Below are positions 34,828 through 43,637 of a DNA stretch of 61,414 nucleotides, piece by piece (the stretch's first letter is position 1; every line of letters starts with the position of its first letter). This DNA comes from Ardenticatenales bacterium (GTDB taxonomy: Bacteria; Chloroflexota; Anaerolineae; Promineifilales; Promineifilaceae). Made by a program: the position numbers and the translations under genes. The notes under the pieces were generated by a model. It was given only the letters and a program-made list of their open reading frames with translations. It did no database searches and had not been told where the DNA came from. The stretch is from positions 1 through 61,414 of the forward strand of contig JACKBL010000013.1 in NCBI GenBank assembly GCA_020634515.1. The letters are read 5' to 3'.

Positions 34828-34836
34828 GGGGAAGAA

Positions 34837-36441
34837 ATGCCGGCACATCTTGTACTCACCAACGGACACATTCACACACTAGACCCGCAACGCCCCATCG
34901 TTTCCGCCGTGGCCATAACCGATGGGCGCATCCTGGCCGTCGGCGGCGACGCGGAAATGAAAGCGTTGTTGGCCCCCGGCGGCGAGTGGATCGACCTGCA
35001 AGGGCGCGGCGTGACTCCCGGACTGGTAGACGCGCACGTCCATTTCCAATGGTACAGCCTCAGTCTGCGCCAGATTGACTTGTTCGAGGTCCCCAGCCTG
35101 GCGGAGGCGCTGCGGCGCATTGGCGCAGCGGCGGCCACGGGGGACGGCTGGCTGCGCGGTCGCGGCTGGACGCAAGAGCTATGGGCGGAGCGCCGCTTTC
35201 CCACGGCGGCTGATCTAGACGCGATCACGGGGGACAAACCGGCCATCTTCAATCATAAGAGCGGGCATGCCGCCTGGGTGAATTCGCGCGCCTTGCAACT
35301 TGCCCATATCCACGCCCAAACCCCCGATCCTCCAGGCGGGCACATCCAGCGCGACGCCGCCGGGCTACCCACGGGCATTCTGTTTGAGGATGCCATTGAT
35401 CTCGTCTCGCGCCATGTGCCCCCGCCCACGCCCGCGGAAGTGGCGGAAGCCATGCGCCAGGCGCAGCAAAACTGCTGGCAGGCAGGGCTGGTCGGGCTGC
35501 ACGACTTCGATGGCAGCACCAGCTTCCAGGCGTTGCAGATGTTGCATCAAAATGGGGAGTTAGGGCTGCGCGTGGTGAAGAACATTCCGGCGCGCTATGT
35601 CGAACAGACTGCCGCGGTGGGTTTGCGGTCGGGTTTTGGCGATCCCTGGCTGCGCATCGGCGGCATCAAGATATTCGCGGATGGCGCGCTGGGGCCGCGC
35701 ACGGCGCTGATGGTGGCTCCCTACGAAGGAGAGCCGGAAAATCGCGGTATCGTGGTCACGGACAAGGAAGAGATGCAGCAGATTGCCAGCCTGGCCAGCG
35801 CCAGCGGCCTTAGCGTGACGGTCCATGCCATTGGCGACCGCGCTAACCATGACGTGCTGGATGTTTACGAAGCGGTGCGCCGGGAGGAGGCGGAGCGACT
35901 GCCTCCGGCCCGCTTCCCGCTGCGGCATCGCATTGAGCATGTGCAGCTCTTGCATCCGGCGGATGAGCGGCGGCTGGCGCAGTTGGGCGTCATCGCCTCC
36001 ATGCAGCCGACGCACGCCACGTCGGATATGGAGATGGCGGACCGTTATTGGGGGGAGCGGGCACAGTACAGCTATGCGTGGCGCACGGTGCTAAACACAG
36101 GGGCAACGCTGGTATTTGGCTCTGACTGCCCCATTGAGCCGATTGAGCCATTGCGGGGCATTTATGCGGCGGTGACGCGGCGACGGCCCGATGGCAGTCA
36201 TGCGCCGCGCGGCTGGTTCCCGACGCAAAAGCTGACGATGGCGGAGACGATTCGCGCGTTTACCTGGGCGGCGGCGTACACGAGTGGGCAGGACACCGAG
36301 ACGGGAACGATTGCGCCGGGCAAGCAGGCGGACCTGACGATTTATGATCGGGATTTGTTCGCGGTGACGGATGAGGCGTTGTTGGATGTGCGAGTTGAGG
36401 GGACGGTGATTGCCGGCATTTTCCGCCACCGCGCCTTCTGA
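34837..36441 (+). CDS. Amidohydrolase family protein (YtcJ-like)
   Basis: 534 aa, metal-dependent hydrolase of the amidohydrolase_3 type. The metal-binding DAHVH is at residues 65-69. Further metal and substrate residues appear in HAIGDRAN, HRIEHVQL and FGSDCPIEP. Members hydrolyse amides, imines or related bonds; YtcJ-like proteins have poorly defined substrates. Cytosolic, with no signal peptide. The start codon again sits inside ATGCCGGCA. Expression may be influenced by the R1 hairpin directly upstream. The gene converges with the YbdK-like gene on the other strand with a 56-bp gap. Length and motif order are normal. Confidence 0.87.
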   Translation: MPAHLVLTNGHIHTLDPQRPIVSAVAITDGRILAVGGDAEMKALLAPGGEWIDLQGRGVTPGLVDAHVHFQWYSLSLRQIDLFEVPSLAEALRRIGAAAATGDGWLRGRGWTQELWAERRFPTAADLDAITGDKPAIFNHKSGHAAWVNSRALQLAHIHAQTPDPPGGHIQRDAAGLPTGILFEDAIDLVSRHVPPPTPAEVAEAMRQAQQNCWQAGLVGLHDFDGSTSFQALQMLHQNGELGLRVVKNIPARYVEQTAAVGLRSGFGDPWLRIGGIKIFADGALGPRTALMVAPYEGEPENRGIVVTDKEEMQQIASLASASGLSVTVHAIGDRANHDVLDVYEAVRREEAERLPPARFPLRHRIEHVQLLHPADERRLAQLGVIASMQPTHATSDMEMADRYWGERAQYSYAWRTVLNTGATLVFGSDCPIEPIEPLRGIYAAVTRRRPDGSHAPRGWFPTQKLTMAETIRAFTWAAAYTSGQDTETGTIAPGKQADLTIYDRDLFAVTDEALLDVRVEGTVIAGIFRHRAF

Positions 36442-36497
36442 TGCTTCCCGCTCCTTCAAACTGGCGCTGCAATTCGAGTTTTATTTCAGCGCCAGTC

Positions 36498-37661
36498 CTA
36501 ATCCAGCCCCAACCCCTGCTTTGTCTCCCGTACCAGATTATCCACCACCGCCTTCAACGCCTCTTCCCGATTGTCATCGCCGCCATTCTGGCGATAGACG
36601 CGCACCTGGCGATCCGCGCTCGTGCCATTCTTCAGGATCGTGTGGAGATAGTTCACCTCATCGCGGCTGCCCAACTCGTCCACCACATCTTCCAGAATAT
36701 CCAGCAACTCTTCCATTAAGAAATGGAAGGGGCGCTCCTCCTGCATCCCAAAATCAATCATCTGCCCCTTGATACCATACCGCATGGCCCGCCACTTGTT
36801 TTCCGTAATGTACATCTGCCGATAATGCCGCCAGGAAAGGTTCTGCCGCCGTAGCTTTACCAACTTGGCGACAATGGCCTGGAACAAGGCCGCAATGCAC
36901 ACCGCCTCATCAATCGTCGTGCAAATATCCGAAATGCGGAACTCAAGCGTATCAAAACGAGGATGGGGCCGAATATCCCACCAAATTTTCGCTACCGGAT
37001 CCTTCCGGCCAAAAGCGCCCACCTTCATCAGGATCGACTCATACTCTTTATACTCGCTCCACGAGGAGAAGGAGTGGGGGATGCCCGTGCGCGGCAGCAT
37101 CTCGAAGACCACGCTACGGTAAGATTTTAGCCCCGTGTAGTTGCCCTGCCAGAACGGAGAACTTGTAGACAGCGCCAACAAATGCGGAATAAAATAACGC
37201 GCCTCGTTCATGACCTCAATCATCAGGTTTTTGTCTTCCGGGGTGGAGCCAAAACCGACGTGGACGTGCATGCCAAAAATGAGCAGGCGCTGGGCGACGC
37301 CCTGCATGTCGTCCAGGAGTTCCTTGTAGCGAATGCCTTCCGTAATCTGCTGCTTATCCCACCGGGCAAAAGGATGTGTGGAGGCCGCGGCAATCTGCAC
37401 CCCGTTTTCCGCCGCCAGCGAACAGACGGCGCGGCGCAAGCGCACCAGTTCCGCGCGCACTTCCTTGACGTTGCGGCAGATATGGCTGCCGACTTCGACC
37501 TGCGATTGCATCAACTCCGGCATTAAATTTAGCCGCGTTTCGCGCTGTCTGTCCTGCGACAAAAGTTCCGTGATATAGGAGTGGAGGTCTCGACTTTCGG
37601 GATCAATAATCTGGTACTCTTCTTCGACGCCGAGCGTCAGCGGGGGCATGGGCACGGACAT
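36498..37661 (-). CDS. Carboxylate-amine ligase, YbdK/GCS2 family
   Basis: 387 aa, of the glutamate-cysteine ligase type 2 fold. The N-terminal TLGVEEEYQI motif is diagnostic. Further conserved stretches include MPELMQSQVEVGSH, FGMHVHVGF and LEFRISDICTT. These proteins form amide bonds between a carboxylate (often glutamate) and an amine (cysteine or others) using ATP. True glutathione synthesis is not established for this group. GGAGGAG lies 9 nt before the ATG at 37661, supporting that start. It is transcribed away from a large repeat-filled spacer and converges with the amidohydrolase gene. Confidence 0.87.
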   Translation of the reverse strand: MSVPMPPLTLGVEEEYQIIDPESRDLHSYITELLSQDRQRETRLNLMPELMQSQVEVGSHICRNVKEVRAELVRLRRAVCSLAAENGVQIAAASTHPFARWDKQQITEGIRYKELLDDMQGVAQRLLIFGMHVHVGFGSTPEDKNLMIEVMNEARYFIPHLLALSTSSPFWQGNYTGLKSYRSVVFEMLPRTGIPHSFSSWSEYKEYESILMKVGAFGRKDPVAKIWWDIRPHPRFDTLEFRISDICTTIDEAVCIAALFQAIVAKLVKLRRQNLSWRHYRQMYITENKWRAMRYGIKGQMIDFGMQEERPFHFLMEELLDILEDVVDELGSRDEVNYLHTILKNGTSADRQVRVYRQNGGDDNREEALKAVVDNLVRETKQGLGLD

Positions 37662-38045
37662 AGGGGTTCTCCTCCTTGCAGACGGTGGTCAGTGAGTGGT
37701 GGATAGTGGCCTGATAATTGTCAGTTGATGGTAGTCAGTCGGATGCCGTAACGGCGAAAAGTAGTCATAGGAGTCTACTGTCTCTTGGTTGTTGGCCTAT
37801 CCGAGGAAGACATGGCAGAGTGGTAAGATAGTACCCCCTGATTATAGCACGCACCTGAGGCAGAGGTAAACAATGATGAGGGTTCCGGGGTTCCCGTCTG
37901 GCGACATCTCCCGCGTTGCTCCCGCAGGTAAAACCTCGTGACGGGTCTTTTCGTTTCCAGGATCATTAGAAAATTATTCAATTATTGACCCCAAGAGGGG
38001 ATTTTGCTAGTATCTTGAGTGGTTTGTAACTACTTAGCCTTCATG

Positions 38046-38212
38046 AGGTGCAACGGGCAGCCAAAACAGCCGCCCGTTTCACGAGATGCTGGGCAAGGGC
38101 CGCCGATGGAATGAACCGTGCAGTTGCATTGGCGGCTTGCGGAAGTGGTACGGGGCTGTGCGCCTAAGCACCCCGCTTCGTTGATTTTCCCACTCCCATG
38201 TGCGTTGCACCT
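38046..38212. other. Candidate structured RNA or cruciform element
   Basis: A perfect 10-bp stem (AGGTGCAACG at 38046, CGTTGCACCT at 38203) closes a 167-nt region. Inside are three more hairpins: GGGC/GCCC near 38055-38076; a 15-bp composite stem 38093-38140 (GCAAG plus GCCGCCGATG with its complement); and a GAAG/CTTC plus CGGGG/CCCCG stem at about 38142-38179. A multibranch fold like this is unusual for random spacer. I do not recognise it as 6S, SRP, RNase P or tmRNA. It could be a small RNA or a mobile palindromic element; the strand is unknown. Confidence 0.45.
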
Positions 38213-38282
38213 AAGGGTTCGCCCCAAACTAATTTTGGGTTTTTCAACAAGAAAGAACCCTTCCAGCGCATCCGTCATTTCC
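38210..38282. repeat. Dispersed repeat, family R5 (copy 2)
   Basis: Reverse-complement partner of 20965-21035, with the blocks AGGGTTCGCCC, AGAACCCTTCC and GCATCCGTCA. It abuts the structured element on one side and an R3 copy on the other. Confidence 0.55.
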
Positions 38283-38287
38283 AATTC

Positions 38288-38336
38288 GTAACTCCTAACG
38301 CTCTCTGGGGATTGGACCAATCTGCTTAGCGGTTAC
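38288..38336. repeat. Intergenic inverted repeat, family R3
   Basis: GTAACTCCTAACGCTCTCT, then GGATTGGACCAATCT, then GCTTAGCGGTTAC. It is nearly colinear with the copy at 8463-8512. Confidence 0.7.
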
Positions 38337-38645
38337 TGCAATTCTTAAATGCGGATGCATTCCAAAGCTTTTGCGGAAATTGGTGTGGTAGCGGAATTGC
38401 GAACTTCGCGCCACATCCGGGAAATCCGTAAAGTTGCCACAGCATTGACTTATCCAGAGTTTGATGATTGGCTCAAGTTCCCATGAAGCGGCGCACGAGC
38501 AAGCGGTTTTTTGCATCAGATGCCGGTTAAGTGCATCGCAATTGAGCCATTATCCCTGGCGAAGGTACACAAACTACGAGCCATACTGGGTAACTTTCTC
38601 CACGTTATTGCCAGGCCATTATTCTTTAGTATTGAGGGGAATATC

Positions 38646-40703
38646 ATGAGGAAACGCATTGCAGTTTTTGCATTGGTTGCTGTGTCTGTCTGTCTGCTTT
38701 TGTATGTTGTTTCGCCTGATTCAATTTCGTTTCCGGCGAGGGCCAATATGGTCTCTTGTCCGGCGGGGTCGTTGACGCAGGTTACGGTCGATGCCAGTCG
38801 GCCACATCGTGTGATCAACGGCACGAAGACGTCCTATGTGGTGGAGATGACGAATCCTGGACCGGGGATTGCCGCGGGGTCAATTTCCGTGACAGCGGAT
38901 TCTCCAGATTGGAGTGCCCTGGTAGCGAACGTGGATAGCGGGTTCTCGCCGCTGGGCACGTCCGTTCCCACGCTTCTTTTCTCCGGTTTGGATGTGGGGC
39001 AGAGTCGCAAGTTCGTGATCACGGTCAGTCCGCAGACGACCTTGACGGAAGGGACGCCGGCAACCTTCCAGGTTAATGCCAGTTTGAACAATGGGGTGTC
39101 CGGCTGTGTGGAGTTGGGTGCGGTGATTCACGACAAGCCCAAGGTTGTGATGCTGGGCATTGATGGATTTAGCCCCAAGTATTTGTTCGTTGGGCGTGAT
39201 GGTAACCTCAACCCGCCGCCACAAAACCAATTGACGCCGAACTTGAATTTTTTCAAGAGCCAATCCGCCTGGTTCCCGGAAGGGCGTTCTTCGTTGCCGG
39301 CAGGAACGGACATGAACGTGTTCGCCGCTTTGTCAGGAAGTTGGCCGGGTACTGCCGGCATTCCCTACGTCGGCGTCTACTTCCGGGGGTGGGATGACAA
39401 TGGCTACCCCGTTTCTGGCGACATCACCGCCGATGACCTGCGCTACGGTCCTAATGGCGATCGCGCCCTCTCCATTTTCGACGTTGCCAAAGACCCCACC
39501 TACGGCGGCGACCCGCAAAACTTCACCGCCTTCATTTCCGGCAAATTCCAGTTGGACAACCTCCTGCGCACGGGCGACGAGACCGTGCTGGACATGCTCA
39601 CGGACGGCGAGCGCCGCGTCTACTACATGTCCGAGCCGCAGCCCTACCTGCTGGGCGATCCGCCATCCGACCCCAACAAGGATACGGACCGCGATGGCAT
39701 CAACATCAATCCGCCGGAAGAGTATCGTATGCACTCTTACGGCGTGGGGAACGCGGGCGACAATCCTACCAACAATCCCGAAGACCGCTGGGTTACTATC
39801 AACGGGTTGCGCATTATCAATGCCGAAGACCCAGATGTGATGGTGATTCATCTGGCCAGTGTGGATAAAATCCAGCATGGCGCGGGTGCAGCCAATTTCC
39901 CATCAGAATGGTCCAACAATGGTACGCCCGACGTGATGTGGGATGATCTGAATGTTTATAACCAAAACGCGAATCGCGAACCCACTCTGGATGTTGTTTA
40001 CGAAGCGGACGCGATGAGTGGGCTGGTGTTCAAACGGTTGGTGCAGCGCGGATTGACCAACAAGGCGCTGGTGGTTGTTTACTCGGACCACAGCGGGGTG
40101 ACCTATCTAAACAATGACCTGCCCCTGGCGACGATAGTTGCTCAGGCAGGGTTGAGTTCAATGGTGCGTCGTTATGGTGGCGCCGCGGAGTTGGGTAATA
40201 TCTTTCTTTGGAATCATGAAGACGCGGACACCGTGGCCCAGGTGCTGGAAAACTACACGGTGGTTCATCCGATTACGGGCGAAACGGTGCATCCCTTTGT
40301 TGTGCTCACGCGGCAAGAGATGAACAGCGGCGTGGATAACGTGATCGGCGTGTTTGCCCGCGATGGGGGCGCCGAGCGCGGTGAGTCGTACAGTGAGTGG
40401 TTGATTGAGCATCCGGTGGACGATAATAGCAGGGTGGTGTGGCCGGACCTGTTCATTTTCGCGCAGGAACGCTTCGAGATAGTGGTTCCCAACGTGGAAT
40501 ACCCGGTTCTGGGCGGCCATTCGGGGCCGATGACATCGTCAACGTTGTTGATGATGCGCGGTCCGGGCATTGCCAATGGCGTCTATAGTGCGCAGGATAC
40601 GACGTTGGTGGACATTATGCCTACGTTGTACCATCTGTTGGGTTGGGATGCGCCGAAGAATGTGGATGGGCGCATTCTTACCGAGACTTTGTCGGAACCG
40701 TAG
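38646..40703 (+). CDS. Secreted alkaline-phosphatase-superfamily (phosphodiesterase-like) protein
   Basis: About 685 aa from the ATG at 38646, which has GAGGGGA 6-7 nt upstream; the longer upstream reading lacks a start site and features. A signal peptide (MRKRIAVFALVAV, hydrophobic to about 20) indicates export. Residues about 35-155 look like a beta-sandwich of surface-protein type. The catalytic domain opens with VVMLGIDGFSPKYL and carries later metal motifs (HLASVDKIQHG, YSDHSG, GGHSGP). A DTDRDGININPPEE calcium loop is embedded near the middle. It would hydrolyse phosphate esters outside the cell; the substrate is unknown. A perfect 32-bp palindrome separates it from the BNR-repeat gene downstream. 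Confidence 0.8.
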   Translation: MRKRIAVFALVAVSVCLLLYVVSPDSISFPARANMVSCPAGSLTQVTVDASRPHRVINGTKTSYVVEMTNPGPGIAAGSISVTADSPDWSALVANVDSGFSPLGTSVPTLLFSGLDVGQSRKFVITVSPQTTLTEGTPATFQVNASLNNGVSGCVELGAVIHDKPKVVMLGIDGFSPKYLFVGRDGNLNPPPQNQLTPNLNFFKSQSAWFPEGRSSLPAGTDMNVFAALSGSWPGTAGIPYVGVYFRGWDDNGYPVSGDITADDLRYGPNGDRALSIFDVAKDPTYGGDPQNFTAFISGKFQLDNLLRTGDETVLDMLTDGERRVYYMSEPQPYLLGDPPSDPNKDTDRDGININPPEEYRMHSYGVGNAGDNPTNNPEDRWVTINGLRIINAEDPDVMVIHLASVDKIQHGAGAANFPSEWSNNGTPDVMWDDLNVYNQNANREPTLDVVYEADAMSGLVFKRLVQRGLTNKALVVVYSDHSGVTYLNNDLPLATIVAQAGLSSMVRRYGGAAELGNIFLWNHEDADTVAQVLENYTVVHPITGETVHPFVVLTRQEMNSGVDNVIGVFARDGGAERGESYSEWLIEHPVDDNSRVVWPDLFIFAQERFEIVVPNVEYPVLGGHSGPMTSSTLLMMRGPGIANGVYSAQDTTLVDIMPTLYHLLGWDAPKNVDGRILTETLSEP

Positions 40704-40748
40704 TCAGTGCGCTGACGCGCTTGATGTGATTTGATGGGTGGTTGGTTC

Positions 40749-40780
40749 GTGCCGGCATTGTTGCGCAACAATGCCGGCAC
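40749..40780. other. Perfect 32-bp palindrome containing two TGCCGGCA sites
   Basis: The sequence is its own reverse complement with no spacer. Each 16-bp half begins GTGCCGGCATTG. It lies 46 bp after the phosphodiesterase-like stop and 42 bp before the next start codon. It can form a hairpin on either strand without a U-tract. Confidence 0.85.
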
Positions 40781-40821
40781 ATCCATGTTCCCACCTCTCC
40801 CCCGTACCAGGAGTAAGCTGT

Positions 40822-43509
40822 ATGTTAAACCTCTCCAGACTTCGTCTGAGAACGTCAGTCTCGATTTCGTTCATCCTCATCACCCTGCTGGGCATCCTTT
40901 GCTGGCCCACCCGCCCCGCCTACGCGCATCAGCCACACGACGATACCGTCAACGTCGCCATCAGCCCCAATTTCGCCCAAGACCAGACCGTTTTCGCCAC
41001 CACCGACCTCCTCTCCGTCACCCTCGGCGTGCGCATTATGCTGCGCTCCCACGATGGCGGCCTCACCTGGGAAGTCGTTCCCAACTTCCCCAACGTCAAA
41101 GTCAACAACCTCCGCTTTTCTCCCAGTTATGCCACGGACAGCACTCTTTTTGCCTCCACCGACAACGGCCTTTATCGCTCCACCAACGGGGGTGACACCT
41201 GGACCGACCTCGCTCCGGCAATGGGCGCGGCCAGCGTGGCGGTTGCGCTTTCTCCCTACTTCGACCTGGACCAGACGCTTTTTGCCCTCAGCCCGGTTGG
41301 CGACCTGTATCGCTCAACGGATGCGGGCGACTCGTGGACGTTGATCCCCATTGGCAATGATGGCAAGCACCTGGGGCACGCCGGCCATGATCACGGGGAG
41401 ATGGCCGCGGAAGTCGCGTATACGCCTACGAACAACGTGCGCTGGCAGTTGCTTCCCGAATTCAACGGTCCGATCACGCCGCTTTTTGCCGGCATTCCCA
41501 GCGCCAACGCCGACTATGAACTGGGACACAGCCACGCCGAAGGCCCGCTTGTCCTCGACGTCGTGCCGCGCAACACCATTGCCTTCTCCCCCAATTTCCC
41601 GCTAGACCAGACCATCTTCGTCGGTTTGGCCGGGCAAGGACTGTTCAAATCGACCAATGGCGGCACAACCTGGGTCCCGATTGGCGGCGAAATGGCCGGC
41701 TACGACATCACCACGCTGGTTGTCTCGCCCGGCTACCTGGTGACGCAGACGGTTTACGCCAGCACCTACGGCGGCGGCATCTTTGTCTCCACAAACGGCG
41801 GAACCACCTGGACCGCGCGCAACAGCGGCATCAACGACCTGGAAACCATCAGCATTGTCCTCTCGCCCACGTTCCTGACCGACAGAACGGCTTTTGTTTC
41901 CACTGCCGTGGGTGAACTGTATACCTCCACGGACCGTGGCCTCACCTGGAGCGCCCTCTCTGGTCCCCCCCGCGAGTTGAGCGAGCAAACCAACGTGCAT
42001 TACCGTCGTCTGGGCATCTCTCCCAACTTCAAGAATGATCACATCCTCTTCCTACCCACATTTGAAGGCATGTGGAAATCGAACACGGCGGGCACGACCT
42101 GGCGCTACTCGGAGATTTTGCCCACGTCTCTGGTGCGCTCCCTGTCCGTTTCTCCCGCTTATGGGCAGGACACGACCGTTTTCGCGTCCACTTATGGCGG
42201 CGGCATGGTGCGTACGCAGGATGCCGCGCAAACGTGGGTTCCGTTGACCACCGGTATGTTGAACGGATACCCCGATCCCACGGCTATCTCCGCCAGCTAT
42301 GCCACCAGTCCCGTTGTCTTTGTGGGTACGGTGTGGGGGCCGCAGCGAACGCTGAACGGGGGCGCGTCCTGGACCTTCAATCCCGTCTTGAACACGCCTG
42401 TCTTTGCTCGCGCCGTAGCCCTCTCGCCCGAATTCAGCGGCGACTATACGCTGGCGGTGGGCGTGGACAATCTGGAAACGGGACATCCGCCCTATGTCGT
42501 CTGGAATGGGCACGTGGTCAGTACAAATGGCGTGTTTATATCGCGCAGTGCCGGCAATAGTTGGGTTCCCACACAGCTCAATGGCGTCGGCGTCCAATCG
42601 GTCGCCTTCTCCCCCAACTTCGGCGCGGATCAGGTCATATACGCTTCCAGCCTCTACTATGGTCTCTATCGGTCCGTGAACGGCGGCGTTAACTGGACGC
42701 GCCTGGGGACCTTCCCCACCGAGTGCTGTGTCTCCCGCGTCGTCCTCTCCCCCAGCTACGCCGGCGACCAGACGGTGTTCATCAGCCGTCCGACCGGTGA
42801 ACCGGTGGCCCGTGGCTTGTACAAATCGGTGAACAACGGCAGTTCGTGGCAGCGGGCGCTCGGCTCGGAGGACGTGACGCTGCTGGACTTCGTTCTCTCG
42901 CCCGATTTCGCCAATGATGGCGTGCTGTACGTGGCGACGTTGGAGAAGGGCGTGCTGAAGTCAACGGATGGCGGCGCGACGCTGTTTCAGACGAACCTGA
43001 CGGATGCCTACGTGACGGCGCTGGATATTTCCGCCAATTATGCCAATGACGAGACGGTCTACGCGGCTACGTACACGGGCATCTACCGGTCTGAGGATGG
43101 CGGGAGTTCCTGGACGCAGACGATTTACCGCACCCGCGTGGAGGAGGACCGGGCCAGCATTACGCCGATGGGGAGTTGGAGCGTGATCTCGGTTGCCAAT
43201 TCTAGCGCCGGGTTTGTGTTGTATTCGGAAGTGCCGGGGGATAGTTTGCGTTTCGATTATGCCGGCACAAACGTCGCCCTCATCGGTGGCAAAGGCAGCA
43301 ACTTCGGCATAATCGACGTCTACCTCGATGGCGTCTTCATGCAAACCGTAGACCTTTATTCGCCCACCTCATTGCAGCAGCAAATCCTCTTCCAGAGCAA
43401 CGGCGTCCCCTTCGGCGAACACACCCTCTCCCTCGTCATCTCCGCCGACAAAAACCCCGCCTCCACCGGCCACCGCACCACCATCGACGCCTTCGACGTC
43501 TGGCGCTGA
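40822..43509 (+). CDS. Secreted BNR/sortilin-type beta-propeller repeat protein
   Basis: About 895 aa from the ATG at 40822, which has AGGAG 8 nt upstream. A signal peptide ends with RPAYA, followed by the mature start HQPHDD. More than ten repeats follow with the pattern SPNFAxDQTVFA...GLYRSTNGGxTW (Asp-box/BNR type), forming one or two propellers. A His-rich insert (HLGHAGHDHGE, then ELGHSHAE) lies near residues 185-235. The C-terminal 130 residues form a separate beta-rich domain (NVALIGGKGSNFGIIDVYL). No catalytic residues are recognised; such proteins bind carbohydrates or other proteins on the surface. It probably shares expression with the secreted phosphodiesterase-like gene upstream. 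Confidence 0.78.
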   Translation: MLNLSRLRLRTSVSISFILITLLGILCWPTRPAYAHQPHDDTVNVAISPNFAQDQTVFATTDLLSVTLGVRIMLRSHDGGLTWEVVPNFPNVKVNNLRFSPSYATDSTLFASTDNGLYRSTNGGDTWTDLAPAMGAASVAVALSPYFDLDQTLFALSPVGDLYRSTDAGDSWTLIPIGNDGKHLGHAGHDHGEMAAEVAYTPTNNVRWQLLPEFNGPITPLFAGIPSANADYELGHSHAEGPLVLDVVPRNTIAFSPNFPLDQTIFVGLAGQGLFKSTNGGTTWVPIGGEMAGYDITTLVVSPGYLVTQTVYASTYGGGIFVSTNGGTTWTARNSGINDLETISIVLSPTFLTDRTAFVSTAVGELYTSTDRGLTWSALSGPPRELSEQTNVHYRRLGISPNFKNDHILFLPTFEGMWKSNTAGTTWRYSEILPTSLVRSLSVSPAYGQDTTVFASTYGGGMVRTQDAAQTWVPLTTGMLNGYPDPTAISASYATSPVVFVGTVWGPQRTLNGGASWTFNPVLNTPVFARAVALSPEFSGDYTLAVGVDNLETGHPPYVVWNGHVVSTNGVFISRSAGNSWVPTQLNGVGVQSVAFSPNFGADQVIYASSLYYGLYRSVNGGVNWTRLGTFPTECCVSRVVLSPSYAGDQTVFISRPTGEPVARGLYKSVNNGSSWQRALGSEDVTLLDFVLSPDFANDGVLYVATLEKGVLKSTDGGATLFQTNLTDAYVTALDISANYANDETVYAATYTGIYRSEDGGSSWTQTIYRTRVEEDRASITPMGSWSVISVANSSAGFVLYSEVPGDSLRFDYAGTNVALIGGKGSNFGIIDVYLDGVFMQTVDLYSPTSLQQQILFQSNGVPFGEHTLSLVISADKNPASTGHRTTIDAFDVWR

Positions 43510-43519
43510 CGCAAAAAAA

Positions 43520-43560
43520 AGTGGCCGTCCGCACCATTCCCCTGGTTGCGGACAGCCACT
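43520..43560 (-). terminator. Terminator for the small membrane protein gene
   Basis: AGTGGC/GCCACT and GTCCGCA/TGCGGAC form an interrupted stem. It is followed on the minus strand by eight T (the A-run at 43513-43520). It lies in the convergent gap between the BNR gene and the membrane protein gene, and it shares its outer stem words with family R2. Confidence 0.7.
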
Positions 43561-43566
43561 TATCCA

Positions 43567-43599
43567 AGATTGGTTCATTCTCCAAGAATGAACCAATCT
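43567..43599. repeat. R3-like palindromic hairpin
   Basis: AGATTGGTTCATTCT and AGAATGAACCAATCT flank a 3-nt centre. This is a variant of the R3 core. Confidence 0.7.
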
Positions 43600-43637
43600 G
43601 AACTGCCCAGGAACCGTGACTCTACTGAAAAAAGGCC

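Larger units (their letters stand above)
34526..34836. other. 311-bp spacer made almost wholly of repeats
   Basis: Between parB and the amidohydrolase gene, three repeat families are packed in sequence: R2 (34563-34657), R6 (34693-34743) and R1 (34771-34827). No gene is present. Confidence 0.7.
37662..38645. other. 984-bp divergent spacer with structured element and repeats
   Basis: No convincing protein gene. It holds a multi-hairpin element (38046-38212), an R5 copy (38210-38282) and an R3 copy (38288-38336). The rest (37662-38045 and 38337-38645) shows nothing recognisable. Promoters for the YbdK-like gene and the secreted phosphodiesterase-like gene must lie here. Confidence 0.5.

Noticed and set aside
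38030..38320. Small Cys-rich frame (96 aa) on the minus strand
   Set aside because: It covers the structured hairpin region and repeats R5/R3, so the open frame is better explained by non-coding structure.
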